Below, in pieces: positions 33,711-40,971 of a stretch of DNA of 64,000 nucleotides. The position numbers and the translations under genes are program-made. Under the pieces are notes generated by a model. The model had not been told where the DNA came from. It ran no database searches and saw only the letters and a list, made by a program, of their open reading frames with translations. How positions within the stretch are numbered: position 1 is the first letter of the stretch; every line of letters begins with the position of its first letter. This DNA comes from NCEH01 sp043195125 (GTDB lineage Bacteria > Pseudomonadota > Alphaproteobacteria > Rhizobiales > Xanthobacteraceae). Where the stretch lies: NCBI RefSeq assembly GCF_043195125.1, contig NZ_JBAFWR010000002.1. One strand, given 5' to 3'.

Positions 33711-34493
33711 ATGTTCAAAGCGCTCGCAGGGCGTACCGTCATCGTCACAGGGGCCAGCAAGGGCATCGGGCGCGGCATCGCGAAACGCTTCGGTGCGGCC
33801 GGGCTCAATGTGCTTGTGGTGTCGCGGAAGTTGGAAGAAGCCACATCGGTCGCACAGGAAATCGGCGCCCATGCCTCGGCCTTTGCGGCCGATGTCACCA
33901 AGGCGGAGGACTGCCGCGCCTTCGCCGCCGCCGCGCTGGAGCGCTATGGCAGCATCGACGTTTTGTGCGCCAATGCCGGCATCTTCCCCGCCGCCAAGCT
34001 GGACGTGATGACGGGGGAGGATTTCGACCTCGTCATGGACACCAATATGAAGGGCACGTTCCTTTCGGTGTCCGCCGTGCTGCCGCAGATGAAGGCCAAG
34101 AAATGGGGGCGCATCGTGCTGACCTCCTCCATCACCGGGCCGATCACCGGCTATCCCGGCTGGGCGCACTACGGCGCCTCCAAGGCGGCGCAGCTCGGCT
34201 TCATGCGCACCGCGTCCATCGAGCTGGCGCCTTGGGGCATCACAATGAATGCGGTGATGCCCGGCAACATCCGCACCGAGGGCCTCGACGGGCTCGGGCC
34301 GGACTATATTGCGAAAATGGAATCCTCCATCCCCCTGAAGCGGCTCGGCAGCGTGGACGACATCGCCAATGCCGCCTTGTTCTTCGCGTCCGAGGAGGCC
34401 GGCTACATCACCGGCCAGGGCATGGTGGTGGATGGCGGGCAGATCCTTCCCGAATCGCTCGGCGCGCTGGAGGAGATGGGCGGGCCGGTGTGA
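33711..34493 (+). CDS. SDR-family oxidoreductase (FabG-like)
   Basis: A 260-residue classical short-chain dehydrogenase. NAD(P)-binding TGASKGIG is at residues 13-20, CANAG is at 86-90, and the catalytic Ser140, Tyr154 and Lys158 (YGASK) are all present, with a closing GQGMVVDGGQILPES. A GAGGAG ribosome site precedes the ATG. FabG-like reductases act on 3-oxoacyl groups, sugars or alcohols; the single-gene context does not narrow the substrate. Confidence 0.92.
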   Translation: MFKALAGRTVIVTGASKGIGRGIAKRFGAAGLNVLVVSRKLEEATSVAQEIGAHASAFAADVTKAEDCRAFAAAALERYGSIDVLCANAGIFPAAKLDVMTGEDFDLVMDTNMKGTFLSVSAVLPQMKAKKWGRIVLTSSITGPITGYPGWAHYGASKAAQLGFMRTASIELAPWGITMNAVMPGNIRTEGLDGLGPDYIAKMESSIPLKRLGSVDDIANAALFFASEEAGYITGQGMVVDGGQILPESLGALEEMGGPV

Positions 34494-34503
34494 AACGCAA
34501 AAC

Positions 34504-34524
34504 GGCCCCGGGCGAACCGGGGCC
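34504..34524. terminator. Hairpin terminator between convergent SDR and ccrM genes
   Basis: Stem GGCCCCGG/CCGGGGCC (8 bp, loop GCGAA) starting 10 bases after the SDR stop, followed by a weak CTGTCTTTC tail. It may serve both convergent genes. Confidence 0.65.
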
Positions 34525-34565
34525 GGCTGTCTTTCGCGACGTTTCGCGGGCGCCGAGGCGGGCGG

Positions 34566-35738
34566 CTATTCCGAGCGGATGCCCATTTCGGCGCGCAGGC
34601 GGGCGCGCAGCACGTCGATGGGATGGCGCCGGCCTTCCTGCTCCACATGCCAGAAAGTCCAGCCGTTGCAGGCTTCCGCCCCCTGGGCGAGCGCGCCCAT
34701 GCGATGGATCGAGCCCACGGTGGGGGCGCCCGCCAGGCCGGTCAGGGCGATGGTGCCGTCCGCCCGCACGACGGCGCGCACGTTCCCCTTGGAATCGGTG
34801 AGTTCCACACCGGGCGTCACCAGCCCGCGCTCCACCAGGGCCGAGAAGGCGACGCGCGGAGCTTCGCGCGCGCTGGGCGGGGCGGCGAGCGCGGAGTCCG
34901 GCAGCGGCGTCACGCCGGCGATGCGCTTTTCCGCCGCCGCCGCGTAAGTGGTGTCGCGCTCGATCCCGAGATAGTGCCGCCCCAGCCGCTTGGCCACCGC
35001 CGCCGAGGTGCCCGAGCCGAGGAACGGGTCCAGCACCACATCGCCGGGCCGCGAGGCGGCGAGCAGGATGCGCGCGAGAAGCGCTTCCGGCTTCTGGGTA
35101 GGGTGGGTCTTGCGGCCGTTCTCGTCCTTCAGCCGCTCATGGCCGGTGCACAGGGGGAACAGCCAGTCGGACCGCACCTGCGTATCCTCGTTGCCGCCCT
35201 TCAGCGCCTCGTAATTGAACACGTAATTGCGGGCGTCGGCATCGCGCGCGGCCCAGATCAGCGTCTCATGGGCATTGGTGAAGCGGCGGCCGCGGAAATT
35301 CGGCATGGGATTGGTCTTGCGCCAGATCACGTCGTTGAGGATCCAGAAGCCGAGATCCTGCATGGTCGCGCCAACGCGGAAAATGTTGTGGTAGGAGCCG
35401 ATCACCCACAGCGTGCCGGACGGCTTCAGCACGCGCCGCGCGGCCGCGAGCCAGGCCTTGGTGAAGGCGTCATAGGCGGCGAAGCTCTCGAACTGATCCC
35501 AATCGTCGTTCACCGCGTCCACGCGGCTTTCGTCGGGGCGCTTCAGCTCGCCCTGGAGCTGGAGATTGTAGGGCGGATCGGCGAAGACGAGATCGACGCT
35601 ATTGGCCGGCAAAGCGTTCATGGCCGCGATGCAATCCCCGACCAGCACCCGGTCCAGTTCCAGATCCGGCACTGCCGCGAGGGCCGCCCGGGACAGACGG
35701 GGCGCCCCTCGGGGCGCCCCTTTACGCACCACATTCAT
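34566..35738 (-). CDS. ccrM: Cell-cycle adenine DNA methyltransferase (GANTC)
   Basis: N6-adenine methyltransferase that methylates GANTC and links replication to cell-cycle transcription in Alphaproteobacteria. The 390-residue protein shows the beta-class order: catalytic VDLVFADPPYNLQL (DPPY) first, then the SAM motif VVLDPFLGSGTSAAVAKRL, with RPDESRVDAVNDDWDQFESF as a CcrM hallmark. The C-terminal extension (about 290-390, GVELTDSKGNVRAVVRADGT ... CNGWTFWHVE) is the CcrM-specific recognition domain. I chose the ATG at 35738; an ATG at 35750 and a TTG at 35756 are possible. Confidence 0.96.
   Translation of the reverse strand: MNVVRKGAPRGAPRLSRAALAAVPDLELDRVLVGDCIAAMNALPANSVDLVFADPPYNLQLQGELKRPDESRVDAVNDDWDQFESFAAYDAFTKAWLAAARRVLKPSGTLWVIGSYHNIFRVGATMQDLGFWILNDVIWRKTNPMPNFRGRRFTNAHETLIWAARDADARNYVFNYEALKGGNEDTQVRSDWLFPLCTGHERLKDENGRKTHPTQKPEALLARILLAASRPGDVVLDPFLGSGTSAAVAKRLGRHYLGIERDTTYAAAAEKRIAGVTPLPDSALAAPPSAREAPRVAFSALVERGLVTPGVELTDSKGNVRAVVRADGTIALTGLAGAPTVGSIHRMGALAQGAEACNGWTFWHVEQEGRRHPIDVLRARLRAEMGIRSE
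35699..35720 (-). repeat. Tandem GGGGCGCCCC palindromes in the ccrM 5' coding region
   Basis: Two copies of the 10-bp perfect palindrome GGGGCGCCCC separated by 2 bases, covering about codons 7-13 of ccrM. The pair can fold into a very stable RNA hairpin just downstream of the start codon, where it could slow translation. Confidence 0.7.
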
Positions 35739-35871
35739 GACGCAACCCATACGCAACGCTTACGATGGGGGCAGTGTCGCGGCGCGGACTTAAGGGCAGG
35801 TAAAGCGGGAGGGTTTTTTCGGCCGGATTGCACGGCCCCGGCCGTGGCACCGCGCCAAGCTCGACACGCCG

Positions 35872-36894
35872 CTATCCGCGCCGGGCGCCCTGCGGCCGCA
35901 CGCCGGGCGCGGGCCGCTCCAGCAGCACGTCGCGGCGGAACCGCACGAGCCGCGCCGGGCGCCCGCCGGTGCCGCTGGTGGTCTCTCCGGTTTCCTCCAC
36001 CAGGCCCTGGCTTTCCACCAGGCGGCGGAAATTCTGCTTGTGCAGCAGCATGCCGGAGAGCGCCTCCACCGCCTTCTGCAATTGCAGCAAGGTGAAGGCG
36101 GGCGGCATCAGCTCGAACACCACGGGGCGATACTTGATCTTGCCACGCAGGCGGCTGATCGCGGTGGCGAGAATGCGCCGATGGTCGAGCGCCATGGGCT
36201 GGCCGAGCAGCGGCTGGCCGGGAAGCGCCTCGGGCGCGGCCGGCGCCCCGTCCTCTGCTGCGGCTTCCGCGACGAGGCCGGCTTCATAGAGCAATTCGTA
36301 GCGCTCCAGCACGCGCTCGTCGTTCCAGGAGGTCTCTTCCGCCCCTTCGAGGCCGAAGGCGAGCACGCGGCGGCGGCGGCGCACCTCGGCGGTTCGCGCG
36401 TCCGGTGCCGCGCACGCCCAGGCTTCCAGGCCCGCGCCGATGCGATCGAGCACGCCCGGGCGGCCGCCGCGCCAATCCTCCCAGGGGAAGCAGGCGTACC
36501 AGCCGAGCCAGGCCGCCGCCATCTCGCCCGCCGGGCGCGCCTCGCGCACCAAAGCGAGATAGGCCACCGAGAGCGCGCGCGCCGCCCCGCCGTCGTGCCG
36601 GTCGAGATCGCCGAAGGTATAGAGCTGCTCGATATAATTGAGCTGCTGGTGGGTCTGCCGCTCCACCCAGCTGCGCAGGCCGCCTTCAAGCGTGCGGTGG
36701 TGCTCCTCCAGCGGGCCGGACGGCAGGGCCGGCCGGTCGCCGACGCGCAGCGCGAGCACGCGCGGCTCCTCCGCCGTCACCGCGACCACGGCGGCGCTCA
36801 GATCAATGCTGAATTCAGCCGGCGCATCGCTTGCCCCTCCCGCCATGGGGCGCGAGGGAAAGCGGGGTCGGTCATCGCGCATGCCCACCGCCAT
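35872..36894 (-). CDS. nadQ: NrtR/NadQ-like NAD-biosynthesis regulator (Nudix-like + winged HTH)
   Basis: A 340-residue protein of the COG4111-like class. The N-terminal half resembles a Nudix fold whose Nudix box (RTLEGGLRSWVERQTHQQL) lacks the catalytic REXXEE pattern, so it should sense rather than hydrolyse. The C-terminal part is the winged HTH of NrtR-type regulators (VVFELMPPAFTLLQLQKAVE, LLHKQNFRRLVESQGLVEET, GRPARLVRFRRD). From memory, comparative genomics assigned such proteins (NadQ) to nadABC control in Rhizobiales. The nadABC operon with paired palindromes is 18 kb away in this window. I chose the ATG at 36894; the frame is open to 37047. Confidence 0.8.
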   Translation of the reverse strand: MAVGMRDDRPRFPSRPMAGGASDAPAEFSIDLSAAVVAVTAEEPRVLALRVGDRPALPSGPLEEHHRTLEGGLRSWVERQTHQQLNYIEQLYTFGDLDRHDGGAARALSVAYLALVREARPAGEMAAAWLGWYACFPWEDWRGGRPGVLDRIGAGLEAWACAAPDARTAEVRRRRRVLAFGLEGAEETSWNDERVLERYELLYEAGLVAEAAAEDGAPAAPEALPGQPLLGQPMALDHRRILATAISRLRGKIKYRPVVFELMPPAFTLLQLQKAVEALSGMLLHKQNFRRLVESQGLVEETGETTSGTGGRPARLVRFRRDVLLERPAPGVRPQGARRG

Positions 36895-37030
36895 GAGGTT
36901 GCCTTGCCCGATCCTATGGCGCGAACGCGCGTCGGCGGCAATGCGGATTTCGGCGGGGGTGGGCGCGGCGCGGGAAAGGCAATGATCCGCCGCCTCCCCC
37001 TTCGTCAGGTACCGGCCGGAGAATTTGCCC

Positions 37031-38170
37031 TCACGCCCCCGGCACACGGGCGTGCGCCAGCACCTTGCGCATCACGCTCGGCAGCGCCTCGCGGGCGAAA
37101 TCCACCGGCTGCACCCAGCGATGGCCGGCCGGCGCGGCGGTGGCGGCCGGCAGATCGGCGCGCCACACCTCCAGCTCCAGGGCGAAATGGGTGAACACAT
37201 GGCTCACCCGCCCCGGAAGGACGCGCCAGCCCTTGGCCCCGGCGGCAAGCGGCGCATGGTCGCCGGGCGAAGGCACGCCGGCGGTCCACGGGGTGGAGGG
37301 CACCTCGGTCATCTGCGCCAGCAGGCCCTTTTCCGGCCGGGTACGCAGCAGCACCGCGCCATCGGCGCGCACGGCAAGAAACGCGATGCCCGCCCGCGCC
37401 GGCTTCTCGCCCTTCGCCGCCTTGACGGGATAGCGCGCGGGATCGCCCGCCGCCCGGCCAAGGCAGGGCGCGCTGAGCGGGCACAGCACGCAGGCGGGGG
37501 AACGCGGCGTGCAGATGGTGGCGCCGAGATCCATCATGCCCTGCGCGAAATCGCCCGGCCGTTCGTGCGGCGTCAGCGCGGCGGCGAGCGCCTTGATGCG
37601 CGGCTTGGATTTCGGCAAGGGCGCATCCACGGCGTAAAGCCGGCTCACCACCCGCTCGATATTGCCGTCCACCGGGCTTGCCGGGAGATCGAACGCGATC
37701 GCCGCGATGGCCGCGGCCGTATAGGGGCCGATGCCCGGCAGGTCGAGCAGCGCGGCCTCATCCGCGGGAAAGGCGCCGCCGTGGCGTTCCACCACCGCCT
37801 TGGCGCAGGCATGCAGATTGCGCGCGCGGGCATAATAACCGAGCCCCGCCCAGGCGGAGAGCACCTGTTCCAGCGGCGCCGCCGCCAGATCCGCCACGCG
37901 CGGCCAGCGGGCGAGGAAGTTGGTGAAATAGGGGCCCACCGCCTTCACCGTGGTCTGCTGGAGCATGATCTCGGAGAGAAACACGTGATAGGGGTCGCCG
38001 AGGCGCCCGCCTTCCGCGCGCCAGGGCAGGCGGCGGCGGTTGCGGTCGTACCAGGCGAGCAAGGCGGCGGCGACAGCGCCCGTCGCGCTTTCGCCGGTCA
38101 CTTTCGCGGGGGCGGCCGGCGCAGCGGCCTTCTTGCGCGCGCGCGGGGCTGATAGGGTGGCATCGTCCAT
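37031..38170 (-). CDS. mutY: A/G-specific adenine DNA glycosylase
   Basis: Removes adenine mispaired with 8-oxoguanine. The 379-residue protein has the catalytic Glu region SEIMLQQTTVKAVGPYF, the helix-hairpin-helix GPD motif LPGIGPYTAAAIAAIAF with catalytic Asp in SPVDGNIERVVSR, the [4Fe-4S] ligands CTPRSPACVLCPLSAPC and a C-terminal NUDIX-like domain that reads 8-oxoG (VSHVFTHFALELEVW). An Ala/Lys-rich tail of about 30 residues precedes the core. Divergent from the DUF721 gene at 38264. Confidence 0.95.
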   Translation of the reverse strand: MDDATLSAPRARKKAAAPAAPAKVTGESATGAVAAALLAWYDRNRRRLPWRAEGGRLGDPYHVFLSEIMLQQTTVKAVGPYFTNFLARWPRVADLAAAPLEQVLSAWAGLGYYARARNLHACAKAVVERHGGAFPADEAALLDLPGIGPYTAAAIAAIAFDLPASPVDGNIERVVSRLYAVDAPLPKSKPRIKALAAALTPHERPGDFAQGMMDLGATICTPRSPACVLCPLSAPCLGRAAGDPARYPVKAAKGEKPARAGIAFLAVRADGAVLLRTRPEKGLLAQMTEVPSTPWTAGVPSPGDHAPLAAGAKGWRVLPGRVSHVFTHFALELEVWRADLPAATAAPAGHRWVQPVDFAREALPSVMRKVLAHARVPGA

Positions 38171-38263
38171 GGCGCCACCGTGCCGGGGCCGCGCGCCGCC
38201 CGCAAGGGGGCGAACGCCCGGCACGCACGCGCCTTCACCCCGCGCGCTTCATCTGCCGCAGCC

Positions 38264-38782
38264 ATGACGGAAGAGCCCCCCATCAAATCCCCCTGGAAGC
38301 GGCGGCCCGCCGCCCGTCCCCTCGCCGACCTCGTGGGGCCGTCCATCGCCGACCTGTGCGGCAAGGCGGGCTTTTCGGCGGTGGAGATCGTGACCCATTG
38401 GGACGAGATCGTCGGCCCCGCGCTCGCCCCGCGCTCGACGCCGGTGAAATTGCAATGGCCGCGCCAGGACGCCCGCCAGGCCAGCGAGCCGGCGACTTTG
38501 GTGGTGCGTGTGGAAGGCGCTTATGCCATCGAGCTGCAATATGCCGCGCCTGTGGTGATCGACCGCATCAACGCCTATTTCGGCTGGCGCTGCGTCGGCC
38601 GGCTGGTGCTGCGCCAGGGCCCGGTGCCGCAGCGCCACCAAGGACCGCCGCCGCGCGTGGAGCCGGAGCCGGAGGTTCTGGCGCAGGTGCGCGGCGCGCT
38701 CGGCCCGTTCGAGGACGAGGCGCTGGGCGCCTCATTGGCCCGCCTGGGCGCCCTGGTGCGCCACGAGCGCCGGAAATCTTGA
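38264..38782 (+). CDS. DUF721 (DciA-like) protein
   Basis: A 172-residue DUF721 protein. The family domain is about residues 18-110 (PLADLVGPSIADLCGKAGFS, EIVTHWDEIVGPALA, LVVRVEGAYAIELQYAAPVV), followed by a Pro/Glu-rich tail. DUF721 includes DciA, which assists replicative-helicase loading in bacteria lacking DnaC; whether this alphaproteobacterial form does so is inference. Located between mutY and a DsbA-like gene, a conserved neighbourhood in the class. Confidence 0.85.
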   Translation: MTEEPPIKSPWKRRPAARPLADLVGPSIADLCGKAGFSAVEIVTHWDEIVGPALAPRSTPVKLQWPRQDARQASEPATLVVRVEGAYAIELQYAAPVVIDRINAYFGWRCVGRLVLRQGPVPQRHQGPPPRVEPEPEVLAQVRGALGPFEDEALGASLARLGALVRHERRKS

Positions 38783-38871
38783 TCGTCGCGAGGGCGCGAG
38801 GGGATTGGCGCCCTACCCTTGCCATGGTAGCGCGCTCCTTAGACCGCGAAGGCGCTTTCCCGGAGATCTCC

Positions 38872-39576
38872 ATGTCGCTTCATCGTCGCCGTTTCCTGCT
38901 GGGCGTGGGCCAGTTCGCCCTGAGCGTCGCGCTCGCCGGGCCCCTGCTCCAGCTGTCCGGGATGTTGCCGGGCTTGTCGGAGGGCGCGCTCGCCCAGTCC
39001 CCGGCCCAGGGCCAGACCGTCGACCCGCTCAAGCTCAACGCCCCCGCCGCGACCCCGCTGCCCGAGCAGGCCATGGGCAAGGCGGACGCGCCCGTGACCA
39101 TCATCGAATATGCCTCGCTCACCTGCAGCCATTGCGCGGCGTTCCACACCGGCACCTTCCCGACGCTGAAGGAAAAATACATCGACACCGGCAAGGTGCG
39201 GTTCATCCTGCGGGAATTCCCGTTCGATCCGGTCGCCACCGCCGCCTTCATGCTGGCGCGCTGCATGCCGAGCGACAAATATTTCCCCATGGTCTCCTCG
39301 CTGTTCGAAACCCAGCGCAGCTGGGCGTTCGGCAACAATCCGGCCGAGGGGCTGATGCGCGTCGCCAAGCAGGCGGGCATGAGCGAAACCGATTTCGAGA
39401 AATGCCTGAGCGACAAGGAGCTGGCGGAGAAGATCCAGGCCGGCACCCAGTACGGCAACAAGGAACTCGGCGTCGATTCGACCCCCACCTTCTTCATCAA
39501 CGGCAAGAAGGTCTCGGGCGCCATGACCCCCGAGCAGCTCGACAAGGAACTGGCGCCGCTGCTCGCCGGCAAATAA
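38872..39576 (+). CDS. DsbA-family thiol:disulfide oxidoreductase
   Basis: A 234-residue periplasmic thioredoxin-fold protein. The N-terminus has a twin-arginine-like signal (HRRRFLLGVGQFALSVAL). The active site is C85-S-H-C88 in YASLTCSHCAAFH, the helical insert spans about 125-190, and the cis-Pro loop is VDSTPTFFING. It likely introduces or shuffles disulfides in exported proteins. CCGGAGATCTCC precedes the ATG. Confidence 0.93.
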   Translation: MSLHRRRFLLGVGQFALSVALAGPLLQLSGMLPGLSEGALAQSPAQGQTVDPLKLNAPAATPLPEQAMGKADAPVTIIEYASLTCSHCAAFHTGTFPTLKEKYIDTGKVRFILREFPFDPVATAAFMLARCMPSDKYFPMVSSLFETQRSWAFGNNPAEGLMRVAKQAGMSETDFEKCLSDKELAEKIQAGTQYGNKELGVDSTPTFFINGKKVSGAMTPEQLDKELAPLLAGK

Positions 39577-39601
39577 CAGCCCGCGAAGTGAGGCGGATGC
39601 T

Positions 39602-39623
39602 GCCTGCGGGGCTTTCCGCAGGC
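39602..39623 (+). terminator. Hairpin after DsbA-like gene
   Basis: Perfect 8-bp stem GCCTGCGG/CCGCAGGC with loop GGCTTT, 25 bases after the stop. There is no T-run, so it may act as an mRNA 3' stabiliser or a rho-dependent end. Confidence 0.5.
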
Positions 39624-39655
39624 GCGCAATCACGCGTCATCCACAGCGCGCGCCG

Positions 39656-39684
39656 TTGACATTGCGGCGCGCGCCCCTTATCGA
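39656..39684 (+). promoter_or_regulatory. Candidate promoter of the L36 gene
   Basis: TTGACA, 17 bases, TATCGA. A start near 39691 would give a leader of about 70 bases before the L36 ATG at 39761. It is the best -35 hexamer in this gap. Confidence 0.5.
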
Positions 39685-39760
39685 ACCGGCTCGATCCAAT
39701 ACATTGTGTCGACGAGCCGCGCGGTGAAGCCGCGCCGCGGTCGGCCGAAGGCAGTAGGTT

Positions 39761-39886
39761 ATGAAGATCCGCAACTCTCTCAAGTCGCTCCTCGGCCGTC
39801 ACCGGGACAACCGTCTCGTGCGCCGCAAGGGCCGCGTCTACATCATCAACAAGACCCAGAAGCGCTACAAGGCCCGCCAGGGCTGA
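39761..39886 (+). CDS. rpmJ: 50S ribosomal protein L36, zinc-free (type B)
   Basis: A 41-residue basic ribosomal protein: MKIRNSLKSLLGRHRDNRLV at the start and YIINKTQKRYKARQG at the end. It has no cysteines, so it is the zinc-independent C- form (YkgO-like), the usual and often only L36 in Alphaproteobacteria. It is preceded by a good promoter candidate and followed by a hairpin, so it is probably monocistronic. Confidence 0.95.
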   Translation: MKIRNSLKSLLGRHRDNRLVRRKGRVYIINKTQKRYKARQG

Positions 39887-39892
39887 GCGTTT

Positions 39893-39913
39893 CCCCGCTC
39901 CTTGCGAGCGGGG
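39893..39913 (+). terminator. Hairpin terminator after L36 gene
   Basis: Stem CCCCGCTC/GAGCGGGG (8 bp, loop CTTGC) seven bases after the L36 stop, followed by CTCTCGTC rather than a clean T-run. Confidence 0.6.
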
Positions 39914-40003
39914 CTCTCGTCATCGAGATGAGTTGATCGCGCCGCTCCCCCCGAAAGGGGTGGGGCGGTTGACGCTTTATGCGCATCGCCTCACACTTTG
40001 CCG

Positions 40004-40744
40004 ATGATGATGTCCAAGCATTCGTTCCAGGTTCCGGCAGCGCGCGGCAGCAGCGCCACGCGCCGGGCGCTGGTCATGGCGTTTGCCTGCGCGCTCGCCC
40101 TTGCGCTCTGCGGCTCCTACGCCGCCCATGCCCAGGTCACCGGCGAAAAGCCGCCGGCCGGCGCGACCAAGCCCAATGGTTCCAAGCCCGATGCGGCCAA
40201 GCCTGCGCCCAATGCCGGCGCGGCGGACGCCACCCCGGCCCGGCCCAAGCTGCCGCGCGATCGTCGGGTTCAGCTCGACGCCATGTTCGAGGCCCTGCGA
40301 CTCGCGCCCGACGATGAAACCGCCTCCGCCCTCGGCAGCCGCATCGAGGCCATGTTCGCCCAATCGGGCAGCGCCAGCGCGGACCTTCTCATGTCCCGCG
40401 CCGAGGCGGCCACCCAGGCCAAGGAATATGATCTGGCGCTGGAGCTGCTCGGAACGGTGATCGAGACCAACCCCGATTTCCTTGCCGCCCGCAGCCGGCG
40501 CGCCACGATCTATTATCTCCAGGACGATTACGCCTCCGCCCTGGTGGACGTGGGCGAGGTGCTGACCCGCGAGCCGCGCCATTATTCCATGCTGCTCGGC
40601 CTGTCGCTCATCATGCGCGAGATTGGCGACGACACCCACGCCCTGGAAGCCGCCCGCCGCGCCCTCGCCGTCAACCCGCACCTGACCGCCGCCAAGGACA
40701 TCGAGAGCGAGCTGAAGATCAAGGTCGAGGGGCGGGACATCTAG
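40004..40744 (+). CDS. Exported tetratricopeptide-repeat protein
   Basis: A 246-residue exported protein. A signal peptide (LVMAFACALALALCGSYAAH, cut near AHAQ) is followed by a Lys/Pro/Ala-rich linker (about 45-85) and about three TPR units (MSRAEAATQAKEYDLALELL, RRATIYYLQDDYASALVDVG, ALEAARRALAVNPH). TPRs mediate protein-protein contacts; the partner is unknown. Three consecutive ATGs occur at 40004-40012; I used the first. Confidence 0.8.
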   Translation: MMMSKHSFQVPAARGSSATRRALVMAFACALALALCGSYAAHAQVTGEKPPAGATKPNGSKPDAAKPAPNAGAADATPARPKLPRDRRVQLDAMFEALRLAPDDETASALGSRIEAMFAQSGSASADLLMSRAEAATQAKEYDLALELLGTVIETNPDFLAARSRRATIYYLQDDYASALVDVGEVLTREPRHYSMLLGLSLIMREIGDDTHALEAARRALAVNPHLTAAKDIESELKIKVEGRDI

Positions 40745-40925
40745 ACGCGTTTTCGCGCGCACCGTTCGCCCGCCCCCGTCGGTGCACCGACGATTCGCAC
40801 TCCCGTCGCACGCGAGGATTCATCTGCGCCGAACGTTCGGCCGAAATCGCGGTTTGGTCCGCGGGAAAGGCACGGAAAAGCGCCTCCAAGTGCCTTCTCC
40901 CCTCAAGTCGTCTGCGCTAACCCAT

Positions 40926-40941
40926 TGTTTCACGTGAAACA
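40926..40941. promoter_or_regulatory. parS: parS chromosome-partition site (ParB-binding)
   Basis: TGTTTCACGTGAAACA, a perfect 16-bp palindrome identical to the canonical bacterial parS sequence. It is intergenic, between convergent genes (TPR protein and flavin monooxygenase), followed by a T-run. parS sites cluster near the replication origin, so this window may lie in the origin-proximal domain. No other full match was seen in the window. Confidence 0.88.
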
Positions 40942-40971
40942 TTTTTTGGGAGAATGCGGCCCGACACCCCC

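Noticed and set aside
35831..35846. CACGGC/GCCGTG hairpin as a terminator of the NadQ-like gene
   Set aside because: Read on the minus strand it is followed by an A-run rather than a T-run.
39637..39645. TCATCCACA as a DnaA box
   Set aside because: A single site with one mismatch to TTATCCACA and no further copies nearby; chance is adequate.
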